DNA of 11,179 nucleotides from Spirochaetales bacterium UBA1265 (GTDB taxonomy: Bacteria; Spirochaetota; Spirochaetia; Sphaerochaetales; Sphaerochaetaceae): NCBI GenBank assembly GCA_002308475.1, contig DBVL01000113.1, positions 1 through 11,179 of the forward strand. Direction: 5' to 3'. The notes beneath the pieces are model-generated. The model was not told the DNA's origin. It made no database searches and was given only the letters and a program-made list of their open reading frames with translations. Position numbers and translations under genes: made by a program. This document shows positions 1 through 5,579 of the stretch, piece after piece. Numbering within the stretch: position 1 is the stretch's first letter; every line of letters starts with the position of its first letter.

Positions 1-9
1 AATCCGTAA

Positions 10-45
10 CCCCGGGTTTCCCGGGGATACTGGCTTTCTAGCCAG
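10..45. repeat. two adjacent GC-rich perfect hairpins
   Basis: Two perfect inverted repeats stand side by side. CCCCGGG (10-16) pairs with CCCGGGG (20-26) across a TTT loop, and CTGGCT (30-35) pairs with AGCCAG (40-45) across TTCT. Neither is followed by a T-tract on either strand, so they are poor intrinsic terminators. They lie just downstream of the leftward regulator's stop codon and could be a REP-like element, part of a structured RNA cut by the window edge, or a 3'-end stabiliser. I could not match them to a tRNA T-arm or anticodon arm. Confidence 0.5.
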
Positions 46-81
46 CACAGACCCAACATATTCACCACTCTACGTCAGTTT

Positions 82-360
82 TCAGCGCACATAGTAATCA
101 ATATACCTGTGCATAGCCTCCCGGACTTCTTCTGCATCATTGTCGGTGTCGTTGAAAAGAACTGAAGGACTGACATGTAGAGCATCGCACAGTTTCAGCA
201 ATGTCTTCAGAGTCGGAGTGCGCTTCCCATTCTCAATATAAGCAATCATGTTCTGGGAAACGCCCGCAGAAATGGACAACTCTAATTGGGAGATTTTTGC
301 CTTTTCTCTGAGACGTTTAAGCCGACTGTAGACCTGTAACTCCTGCTCTTGTATAGTCAT
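82..360 (-). CDS. XRE-family helix-turn-helix transcriptional regulator (92 aa)
   Basis: This is a small DNA-binding protein consisting of little more than one Cro/C1-type (HTH_3) domain, at about residues 13-69. The signature is visible: RLKRLREKAKISQLEL, then the recognition-helix segment AGVSQNMIAYIENGKRTP, then LLKLCDALHVSPSVLF. A short acidic tail (NDTDNDAEE) and an aromatic end (YIDYYVR) follow, perhaps for dimerisation. The frame stays open upstream to 456, but the extra 32 residues are hydrophobic and unlike this family. The ATG at 360 is therefore preferred, giving a typical start a dozen residues before helix 1. No good Shine-Dalgarno precedes it. It is divergent from the envelope operon that starts at 634. 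Its target is unknown; self-repression is the usual behaviour of such proteins, and the repeats at 361-391 fit that. Confidence 0.88.
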   Translation of the reverse strand: MTIQEQELQVYSRLKRLREKAKISQLELSISAGVSQNMIAYIENGKRTPTLKTLLKLCDALHVSPSVLFNDTDNDAEEVREAMHRYIDYYVR

Positions 361-391
361 GTGATAATTTTCATTCAATAGTGTGATAATT
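361..391. promoter_or_regulatory. 9-bp direct repeat abutting the XRE start codon (candidate operator)
   Basis: GTGATAATT occurs at 361-369 and again at 383-391, 22 bp apart centre to centre, about two helical turns, so two protein subunits could bind the same face of the DNA. Read on the regulator's strand, the inner copy (AATTATCAC) touches the ATG directly. A possible leftward -10, TATTAT, lies at 418-413 with no convincing -35, so transcripts would start near the outer repeat. An autoregulatory operator is an inference from position, spacing and the adjacent HTH gene. Confidence 0.45.
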
Positions 392-470
392 ACAAAGCCA
401 AAGAGTGGCTCTATAATATAGAATCTAGTGATTAAGAATGGCCTCTTTCGTCTCATTTTTAGACATAGAC

Positions 471-485
471 TGTAGAATAACTACA
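471..485. promoter_or_regulatory. small inverted repeat in the divergent intergenic region
   Basis: TGTAG-AATAA-CTACA is a perfect 5-bp inverted repeat around a 5-bp centre, sized like an XRE-type operator. It lies between the regulator and the envelope operon, upstream of the candidate rightward promoter. A repeat this short is expected by chance now and then in AT-rich DNA. Confidence 0.25.
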
Positions 486-524
486 TATAGGCACAGTATT
501 TTCATGCCCTTTAAAAAAACAACC

Positions 525-561
525 TTGCAGACAAACACACACCATGTTATATCTATATAAT
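525..561 (+). promoter_or_regulatory. candidate promoter for the lpoB operon
   Basis: A perfect -10 hexamer TATAAT is at 556-561 but has no clear -35 at 16-18 bp. An alternative pair is TTGCAG (525-530), 16 bp, then TTATAT (547-552). Either would give a leader of about 65-80 nt before the ATG at 634. The region is the only AT-rich stretch upstream of the operon, so a promoter is likely even though the exact hexamers are uncertain. Confidence 0.4.
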
Positions 562-581
562 AGAATATAGTGCTTCAAAGA

Positions 582-603
582 AGGAAAAGGAGGCCCTTTT
601 CTT
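582..603 (+). promoter_or_regulatory. 5'-leader hairpin enclosing an AAGGAGG motif
   Basis: A582-G590 can pair with C595-T603 (nine pairs including one G-T wobble; core GAAAAGG / CCTTTTC) around an AGGC loop. The motif AAGGAGG (587-593), a perfect ribosome-binding sequence, falls inside this hairpin. The only start-like codon nearby, TTG at 607, is followed at once by TAA. The real gene has its own GGGAG at 622-626. This may be an RNA regulatory stem or mRNA stabiliser, or chance in purine-rich DNA. Confidence 0.3.
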
Positions 604-633
604 CATTTGTAAGCAAAAATCGGGAGTTAGTAT

Positions 634-1251
634 ATGAAAAAACTGCTTTTGTGCGTCGGGCTAGTCCTGATGTCAGTAACCTTGTTTGTTTCTTGTGGCT
701 CAACTTCAAACATCACTACCACAAGAGTTGATTCCGGTACTGTAGTTGATCTTACAGGATTCTGGAATGAGACAGATGTCACCACTGTGAGTAACTCATG
801 TATCCAGGCGGTCATGGTTTCTCCGAGAATTTCTGCATTCTATGAAAAGAACGGAAGATTGCCGGTGTTTACCCTTGGAAAGATTGCAAATGAGAGTGAT
901 GAGCATATAGATACATCTATTGTCGCAAACAAGCTTAGAAATGCCATTATCAACAGCGGAAGGGCAGACTTTGTTGCAAGTACCTCAGAGAAGGGTGCCA
1001 TAAGAGATGAGCGTGAAGACCAGTCAATCTGGGGAAATGTGGATCAGGCCAAGAGTCTTGCAAATGAGGATGCTGCAGACTTCATGGTGCAGGGTTCAAT
1101 CAGAACAATTATCCAGAAGAACGGTGGAAAATCTGTCCGTCAGTACTATGTTGACATAGAACTAGTCGATATTGAAACAGGAAGAATCATCTTCTCCCAT
1201 GAGGACAGCTCAATAAAGAAACTAGTAAGTCAGTCCACAATAAAGTGGTAA
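634..1251 (+). CDS. lpoB: LpoB-like outer-membrane lipoprotein (penicillin-binding protein activator)
   Basis: In enterobacteria LpoB is an outer-membrane lipoprotein that crosses the periplasm and stimulates the bifunctional peptidoglycan synthase PBP1b. This 205-aa protein has a lipoprotein signal (MKKLLLC… with lipobox FVSC, Cys21). After a short Ser/Thr spacer comes one globular domain with family landmarks: DLTGFWNETD at 39-48, the IANESDEHIDT segment at 84-94, LANEDAADFMVQGSI at 142-156, and the closing ELVDIETGRIIFS strands at 176-188. It lacks the long Pro-rich linker of E. coli LpoB, so its reach or partner may differ. The start follows GGGAG (622-626) with 7-nt spacing, and it ends in tandem stops TAA TAA. 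It is first of four co-directional envelope genes; the next starts 19 bp on. The family call is by recognition of motifs; the PBP partner is not in the window. Confidence 0.78.
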   Translation: MKKLLLCVGLVLMSVTLFVSCGSTSNITTTRVDSGTVVDLTGFWNETDVTTVSNSCIQAVMVSPRISAFYEKNGRLPVFTLGKIANESDEHIDTSIVANKLRNAIINSGRADFVASTSEKGAIRDEREDQSIWGNVDQAKSLANEDAADFMVQGSIRTIIQKNGGKSVRQYYVDIELVDIETGRIIFSHEDSSIKKLVSQSTIKW

Positions 1252-1270
1252 TAAAGGAAGGTAACCGATT

Positions 1271-2668
1271 ATGAAAAACAAGTTTATTCTATTGCTGTCA
1301 GTGGTTCTTCTGGCTCTTTTTGTCTCATGTGCGACAGCCACATCTGACGGAGCTCAGATTGGAGAACACAATGTTAAGCAAAGTATTGTGCATAACGATG
1401 ATCCGAAGGCTGCAGCAGCTCAGGTAGTGAACAGCAAAGAAAAATATGCTGATGACCTTGTGTTCGCTCTTGATGCAGGTTTCACGACTTTCTATGCAGA
1501 GGACTATGAGGCAGCTTCCTCATATCTTGCACAGGCAGAAGCCTTGATTCAGGATAGGTACACAAAGAGCTTTACTCAGGATATTTCATCATATGTAGTA
1601 AATGACCTGGAAAAGGATTATCCGGGTGAACTGTATGAAGATGTTGCAGTAAACATCTTCTCTGCTCTCGCTTACTACAATAATGGTAATCTTGATGATG
1701 CAATGGTTGAAATCAGGCGTGTTAACAACAAGCTTGTAGACTTTGAACTGAATATCAAGAAACAGGAAAAAGGTCTTGTAGATGTCCTTCTTGCATTTAC
1801 TCCAAACCCATTCCAAGACCTGCCAAGTGGTCTTGGAACAACGAGCTATCACTATTCACCGTTGGCCACGTATCTGAGCATGGTTTTCTACAACATGAAG
1901 GGTGATTCCAGTAACGCAAAAGTTGACTATTCAAGTCTTAAGGACCATCAGTACTATGTCAGCGAAGAGGATTACAATATTCCCGCAGGAAGCGGAAGAC
2001 TTAATATTGTCAGTTTTGAAGGTCTGATTGCTGCTAAGGAAGAAGAGGCTAAGATGTCCTCTTTCGTAGGCCTTAAAGGAATTAATTTTTCTTTACTTAA
2101 AAAGACTGTTTCCCACAAGGTTGTCTGGCCTCGCATAAAAGAGACTGCGGACAATACGGCAGTTCAGAGCGCAACAGTTTATGTTGATGGCAAGCAGGCA
2201 ACAACACTGTCAATGATTGAAAGCTTTTCTCAGGATGCGAAAGATACACTCGATATGACCGTTCGTACAACATATCTGAAAAGCTATTACAGAGGTCTGA
2301 CAAAGATGACTGCTGCATACGCAGCTTCTCAAGCAGCTCTTGAAGCAGCCAAAGAAAAAATAGGGTCTATTTCAGCATCTGGCATTGCTGGAACAATTGC
2401 AAAGAAAGCTGCAGAGGTTGCTTTTAATAAAGTCGAAGATTCTGTATATGCAAGCTTAAACGCCATAAACGACACAGAAGTTGCTGACACCAGAATGGGT
2501 AACTATCTTCCAAGCCAGGCAAGCGTTGGTGGAGTAACTCTTTCTCCGGGAAGCCATGAAGTCCGCATAGTTTACAGTCTTGAAAACGGAAAAACAATTG
2601 AAGATGTCCAGACTGTTGAAATAGTTGAAGGACAGAACACCATATTGGTTTCAACATGCGCAAAATAA
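1271..2668 (+). CDS. COG3014-like lipoprotein with TPR-like N-terminal region (465 aa)
   Basis: This is an uncharacterised envelope lipoprotein whose pattern resembles COG3014. The signal peptide ends in lipobox FVSC (Cys20) with Ala at +2, which by the enterobacterial rule means outer membrane. Residues about 62-150 are helical and TPR-like (DAGFTTFYAEDYEAASSYL; SALAYYNNGNLDDAMVEIRR); the ALxYxxxGxxxxAxVExRR pattern is the part I associate with the family. An Ala-rich amphipathic stretch follows at about 345-390. The C-terminal 48 residues look like a PEGA-type beta domain (VGGVTLSPGSHEVRIVYS). The start has a strong ribosome-binding site (AAAGGAAGG, 1253-1261). The next gene overlaps it by 13 bp, implying translational coupling. 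COG3014 genes commonly neighbour lpoB-like genes in gammaproteobacteria, and the arrangement here is similar. No enzymatic motif is seen; a scaffold or assembly role is inference. Confidence 0.72.
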   Translation: MKNKFILLLSVVLLALFVSCATATSDGAQIGEHNVKQSIVHNDDPKAAAAQVVNSKEKYADDLVFALDAGFTTFYAEDYEAASSYLAQAEALIQDRYTKSFTQDISSYVVNDLEKDYPGELYEDVAVNIFSALAYYNNGNLDDAMVEIRRVNNKLVDFELNIKKQEKGLVDVLLAFTPNPFQDLPSGLGTTSYHYSPLATYLSMVFYNMKGDSSNAKVDYSSLKDHQYYVSEEDYNIPAGSGRLNIVSFEGLIAAKEEEAKMSSFVGLKGINFSLLKKTVSHKVVWPRIKETADNTAVQSATVYVDGKQATTLSMIESFSQDAKDTLDMTVRTTYLKSYYRGLTKMTAAYAASQAALEAAKEKIGSISASGIAGTIAKKAAEVAFNKVEDSVYASLNAINDTEVADTRMGNYLPSQASVGGVTLSPGSHEVRIVYSLENGKTIEDVQTVEIVEGQNTILVSTCAK

Positions 2669-3627
2669 TTTTATTTTTCGTTTTCTTGATTGTTACAGTT
2701 TCAGTTTTTGCAGCAACTCCGGCATGGGTGGTTAACCCCTATGCCGGATATGATTCCGCAAAGCTGATCTGTGCAACAGGATATGGAAAAACCATTCAAG
2801 ATGCCGACCTTGATGCCAAGGCCGGCATTGCCGGGTTTTTCGGGACATCAATAGTCGCTGCCACCAGCACATCTACAATGGATGCAGGGAATGGAAACAA
2901 CTATGATGTCTTTACTTCGAGTGCTGCTTCCGCCATCAATGTTGAAGATATTGTCGGTATAGACATAGATGTCCGATATGAAATGAGTAACGGCTCTTAT
3001 GTCTCTCATGCCATCCTGAAAAAGGCAAGCACCATGCTTTATTACGGATCTCAAGCGAATCTGTATAAAACACGTGTTGAGAACCTTCAGGAAATGATAA
3101 TTGAAAGCGTAGGAACGTTTTCCTGCATGGGGCTTGTGGATGAGATTGAACAGGATTATTCAAAGTATCTGAAATGCGTTCTCCTGTATAATGCTCTTTC
3201 AATTACCCCTTTGGAGTTTGACCTGGAAGTAGACACAACCATGCTCAGAGCCTTGGCAAATTCCGGGCTTGCGGTCGTGGTTGAGGTGAAGGGCGATGTC
3301 TCGGGGCGTTTTGAAACCGCTATCAAGAAAGTTCTCACTGACTGTGGCTATGAGGTTTCCAGAAAAAACGGACGTAATACTATTTTGGCAGAAGTAAGCT
3401 TTGAGAACGCAGAAGTCAAAGGCAGTCCCTATAAGTTTGTGTACTACACAATCAATATCAGTGTTTCTGATGATGTTACGGACAAAGAACTTCTGGAATT
3501 CTCAAAAACAGGAAGGGAGGCTCACACTTCCTACGCCTCAGCAAAAACAAGGTCAGTTTCCGCTATAGAGAAGCTGATTCTTAATAATTTTTCACAAGAT
3601 TTTAAATCAAAATTCAAAGGAGAATGA
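2656..3627 (+). CDS. secreted LPP20/FlgT-like periplasmic protein (323 aa)
   Basis: The N-terminus MRKIILFFVFLIVTVSVFA is a signal peptide with an AxA-like cleavage site and no lipobox Cys, so the product is probably soluble in the periplasm, unlike its neighbours. Right after cleavage comes PAWV (22-25), followed by an ATGYGKTIQDADLDAKAGI segment. This is the LPP20-type start: PAWV, a GYG/GYA turn, then an Ala-rich helix. The C-terminal half (roughly 195-315) has a repeated alpha/beta pattern like the LPP20/FlgT/LpoB group (VVVEVKGDVSGRFETAIKKV; NTILAEVSFENAEVKG). No Shine-Dalgarno lies at normal distance from the ATG, and the start overlaps the previous gene by 13 bp, so coupled translation is likely. 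FlgT itself is a flagellar accessory protein, but no flagellar genes are nearby, so only the fold family is claimed. Confidence 0.62.
   Translation: MRKIILFFVFLIVTVSVFAATPAWVVNPYAGYDSAKLICATGYGKTIQDADLDAKAGIAGFFGTSIVAATSTSTMDAGNGNNYDVFTSSAASAINVEDIVGIDIDVRYEMSNGSYVSHAILKKASTMLYYGSQANLYKTRVENLQEMIIESVGTFSCMGLVDEIEQDYSKYLKCVLLYNALSITPLEFDLEVDTTMLRALANSGLAVVVEVKGDVSGRFETAIKKVLTDCGYEVSRKNGRNTILAEVSFENAEVKGSPYKFVYYTINISVSDDVTDKELLEFSKTGREAHTSYASAKTRSVSAIEKLILNNFSQDFKSKFKGE
3616..3622 (+). promoter_or_regulatory. ribosome binding site deciding the start at 3633
   Basis: AAAGGAG sits 10 nt before the ATG at 3633 but only 1 nt before the in-frame ATG at 3624, which itself overlaps the upstream stop as ATGA. 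The spacing favours 3633, which also yields a cleaner lipoprotein signal (MKKISVFLL…). Confidence 0.7.
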
Positions 3628-3632
3628 TTAAC

Positions 3633-4223
3633 ATGAAAAAAATCAGTGTTTTTCTTTTGGCAATAATGGTTTTTGCCATTCTTGTAAGCTGTAGTTCAAC
3701 TGCAACACCTGTTCAGGTTGTTGAAGGAGCTACAAATAAAACTATTGAAGATGTTGATAAATCTGGAAGACCGGCATGGGTTACCCGTGACATTTCTACA
3801 AAGGAAGTTCACTATGCTGCCGGTTACGCCAAGCAGTCAAACCTTCAGAACTCAATCAAAAGAGCTCAGGTTGAAGCAAGAAACCTTCTTGCTGAATGGG
3901 TAAGTACATCTATTGATGAAATAGTCATTGCTTACACCAACGATGCTGGAACAGATGGCAACAGACAGGCTTTGGACTCTTTTGAGGCTATCAGCAAGCA
4001 GAGAGCTCAGGCCACTATCAGTGGTTCCAAGCAGGAAGCCATGTGGGAAGATGGCGAAGGTGGAGTATGGATCCTTTTGAGCATTCCTACAGCTGCTATT
4101 GCAGATTCAGCTTACGTTGCATTTAATGACCCTGCTGTTCAGTCAACATTTGAGACAAACGAGGCTGCTCAGAAGGCTAACGAAATGATGGCAAGTGCTA
4201 TTGAGAAGTATTTTGGGAAATAA
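3633..4223 (+). CDS. LPP20-like outer-membrane lipoprotein (196 aa)
   Basis: The signal peptide ends in lipobox LVSC (Cys20, Ser at +2). A spacer leads to PAWV (47-50) and then AAGYAKQSNLQNSIKRAQVEAR, the same layout as in the preceding gene. The two proteins therefore carry related LPP20-type domains, one soluble and one lipid-anchored. The C-terminal half contains ISKQRAQATISGSKQEAMW and a WILLSIPTAAIADSAYVAF strand-helix, followed by an Ala/Glu-rich helix to the end. There are no catalytic motifs. LPP20 takes its name from a Helicobacter lipoprotein; the domain is widespread in envelope proteins of unknown mechanism. It is last in the operon, and the terminator begins 20 bp after its stop. 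The start at 3633 is chosen over 3624 because of the ribosome-binding-site spacing. Confidence 0.7.
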   Translation: MKKISVFLLAIMVFAILVSCSSTATPVQVVEGATNKTIEDVDKSGRPAWVTRDISTKEVHYAAGYAKQSNLQNSIKRAQVEARNLLAEWVSTSIDEIVIAYTNDAGTDGNRQALDSFEAISKQRAQATISGSKQEAMWEDGEGGVWILLSIPTAAIADSAYVAFNDPAVQSTFETNEAAQKANEMMASAIEKYFGK

Positions 4224-4243
4224 TTCTTTCTGATTAGTAATGG

Positions 4244-4290
4244 GGCAATCACAAAGAAAACTCTCTTGTGATTGCCTTTTTCTATTTTTC
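4244..4290 (+). terminator. strong intrinsic terminator of the lpoB operon
   Basis: GGCAATCACAA (4244-4254) and TTGTGATTGCC (4266-4276) form a perfect 11-bp stem with an 11-nt loop, followed by TTTTTCTATTTTT. It ends the four-gene operon. The next coding sequence starts only 5 nt after the T-tract. Confidence 0.92.
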
Positions 4291-4294
4291 AACT

Positions 4295-5359
4295 ATGAGA
4301 TTTAAGTCAAAAGTTCTTGTTATTCTTTTCTTTTTGCTCTCTGCCGGCTTTCTCTTTGGGACAGAGATAGCTTCTGATTATGTCTATAGGTTTCTGTCCG
4401 TTGAAGAAAAGGCAGTCTACAAAAAGATTGAAAGAGCTGTCTCTGAGAATGAGGAATATGTTTACGATGTTCTTCCCTCTTCAATGGCCAACCTTAAAGT
4501 TCTCTCTGCTTATATGGATGATCATCCCGGAACTTTCTGGCTTGAAGAAAAGCTTGCATATATGAATGACAAGAATGGCCATAACTGCATTAGGCTTTAC
4601 TACACCCACACAGATAGTCTTGAGCTTGATAAGGCCCGTTTTCAGCTCCAGACACAGTTGTTTCACCGGTATTTGGAACAGGATGATAATCCGTGGATAA
4701 AGCTCTATCACATTTATGATTTTCTGGCCAAAAACATTGTCTATGACAACAACTACATGGACCAGAGCTTATGGAGTGTGTTTTTTGACGGAATAGGTGT
4801 GTGCGCAGGCTTTGCTCGAACCTTCCAGTACCTTGCCCTGCAAGAAGGTATTCCCTGCCTGATTGTCAAAGGCAGAGAGAAGGACATGCAAGGAAATGCC
4901 AGTCCTGTTCTGCATGCCTGGGTAATGGCTCTTATAAACAATACCTGGTATCAGTTTGACCCGACCTGGGGTCTGATAGATTCGATTGGAAATGTTGATT
5001 TCAACTATTTCTGCCGCTCTGATGCCTCTATGATGCGTACTCATGTGATTGAGACTGACTATCCCCTGCCGGACTGTCCTTCGGACATGTTCAGCTATGT
5101 CCGTATGAGAAAAAGATATCTTGAGTCTTTCTCTGTTCAAGGGTTTTCTTCAATTGTGAAAGATGCATTTGAAAGAGAGGAATATGCATTCACAGTAGAG
5201 TTCTCGGATAGTTCGTCTTTTAATGAAGCCTTGGACTTCCTGATTATGAACGGCGGGATATTTGATATTTTCAAAACCCTTGGCTACTCAGTTAAGCAGC
5301 TTCTCTACGTTAAAAATTCTCAGAATCTTTCATTGAAAATTTCTGTTTCCATAAAATAA
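4295..5359 (+). CDS. secreted transglutaminase-like (papain-fold) protein (354 aa)
   Basis: A signal peptide (MRFKSKVLVILFFLLSAGFLFG) precedes a transglutaminase-core domain at about residues 135-230. The catalytic triad is intact: Cys170 in GVCAGFA, His207 in LHAWV, and Asp222 in QFDPTW. A YDFLAKNIVYDNNY stretch lies ahead of the Cys, as is usual in this superfamily. Bacterial members act as cysteine proteases/peptidases or amide-bond cross-linkers; the substrate cannot be told. The signal peptide suggests the periplasm or cell surface, with no lipobox or other anchor seen. The frame also opens from GTG at 4268, but that codon lies inside the upstream terminator stem, so ATG 4295 is chosen. 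It has no Shine-Dalgarno. How the gene is transcribed so close behind a terminator is unclear (read-through, or a weak promoter such as TATTTT at 4283-4288). The C-terminal third is unassigned. Confidence 0.82.
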   Translation: MRFKSKVLVILFFLLSAGFLFGTEIASDYVYRFLSVEEKAVYKKIERAVSENEEYVYDVLPSSMANLKVLSAYMDDHPGTFWLEEKLAYMNDKNGHNCIRLYYTHTDSLELDKARFQLQTQLFHRYLEQDDNPWIKLYHIYDFLAKNIVYDNNYMDQSLWSVFFDGIGVCAGFARTFQYLALQEGIPCLIVKGREKDMQGNASPVLHAWVMALINNTWYQFDPTWGLIDSIGNVDFNYFCRSDASMMRTHVIETDYPLPDCPSDMFSYVRMRKRYLESFSVQGFSSIVKDAFEREEYAFTVEFSDSSSFNEALDFLIMNGGIFDIFKTLGYSVKQLLYVKNSQNLSLKISVSIK

Positions 5360-5385
5360 ACATCTAAAACATCAACCGAGTGATA

Positions 5386-5414
5386 TTTACAGCACAAGTC
5401 AGTGATGATATGAT
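5386..5414 (+). promoter_or_regulatory. near-consensus sigma-70 promoter
   Basis: TTTACA (5386-5391), exactly 17 bp, then TATGAT (5409-5414): one mismatch per hexamer to TTGACA and TATAAT with the ideal spacer. Initiation is expected at about 5420-5422. The only thing between it and a strong terminator is about 65-90 nt, so it drives either a very short RNA or a leader. Confidence 0.72.
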
Positions 5415-5446
5415 TAAACCACATAGCCCATAGGGAGGGATTATGA

Positions 5447-5485
5447 ATGGAAGCTATCTTTAAAGAGGTTTCCAGCATGTTTTAG
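5447..5485 (+). CDS. possible leader peptide (12 aa, MEAIFKEVSSMF)
   Basis: GGGAGGG (5433-5439) is followed by two overlapping start codons. ATG 5443 gives six codons (MNGSYL). ATG 5447 gives MEAIFKEVSSMF, ending in TAG directly against the terminator stem. Spacing from the ribosome-binding sequence is 3 nt to the first ATG and 7 nt to the second, favouring the second. Two adjacent serine codons occur near the end; with the serine deaminase gene at 6487 a link to serine is imaginable but weakly supported. The peptide resembles nothing known to me. Confidence 0.28.
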   Translation: MEAIFKEVSSMF

Positions 5486-5579
5486 CCTGTCAGTTCTATC
5501 AGAATTGGCAGGTTTTTTGTGTTTTAAGGCTCCAGCTTGTTCAAGGGACACAGGGAAGGAAGACTATTTCAAGAGGTTT
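5449..5579 (+). repeat. imperfect direct repeat, about 22 bp, copies at 5449-5471 and 5558-5579
   Basis: GGAAGCTATCTTTAAAGAGG… and GGAAGACTATTTCAAGAGG… both end in GAGGTTT and share the blocks GGAAG, CTAT, TT and AAGAGGTTT in order, with small indels between them. One copy lies in the short reading frame, the other opens the downstream inverted-repeat block. It suggests local duplication or a shared recognition element. Confidence 0.45.
5486..5518 (+). terminator. strong intrinsic terminator of the short transcription unit
   Basis: CCTGTCAGTTCT (5486-5497) pairs with AGAATTGGCAGG (5501-5512) over an ATC loop: 12 pairs including two G-T wobbles. TTTTTT and then GTGTTTT follow. It sits about 65 nt from the predicted transcription start, a typical attenuator or small-RNA geometry. 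Confidence 0.88.

Larger units (their letters stand above)
5421..5518 (+). ncRNA. putative short RNA or attenuator leader (about 100 nt)
   Basis: The unit is bounded by the predicted start about 7 nt after the -10 and by a strong Rho-independent terminator. I recognise no Rfam family in it. It contains a ribosome-binding sequence and short reading frame, so it may be an mRNA for a tiny peptide, a leader that senses translation, or a small RNA using its purine-rich GGGAGGG segment to pair with targets. The ends are inferred from promoter and terminator positions. Confidence 0.42.

Noticed and set aside
10..60. Possible tRNA fragment
   Set aside because: The stems do not fit T-arm or anticodon-arm geometry, the GGTTCRA signature is missing on both strands, and no acceptor stem is seen.
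2..94. Plus-strand open frame from the window edge ending at TAG 92-94
   Set aside because: It is only 30 codons, runs through two perfect hairpins, would overlap the end of the XRE gene, and shows no recognisable sequence.
361..456. N-terminal extension of the XRE regulator to ATG 456
   Set aside because: The added residues are hydrophobic and atypical, and they would cover the direct-repeat operator candidate and the possible -10; ATG 360 gives the usual family length.
4268..4294. GTG start for the transglutaminase protein
   Set aside because: The codon is part of the upstream terminator's 3' stem arm, and the extension would spoil the signal peptide.
4769..5140. Leftward 123-codon frame inside the transglutaminase gene
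   Set aside because: It is antisense to the catalytic core, which has an intact Cys-His-Asp triad on the plus strand.
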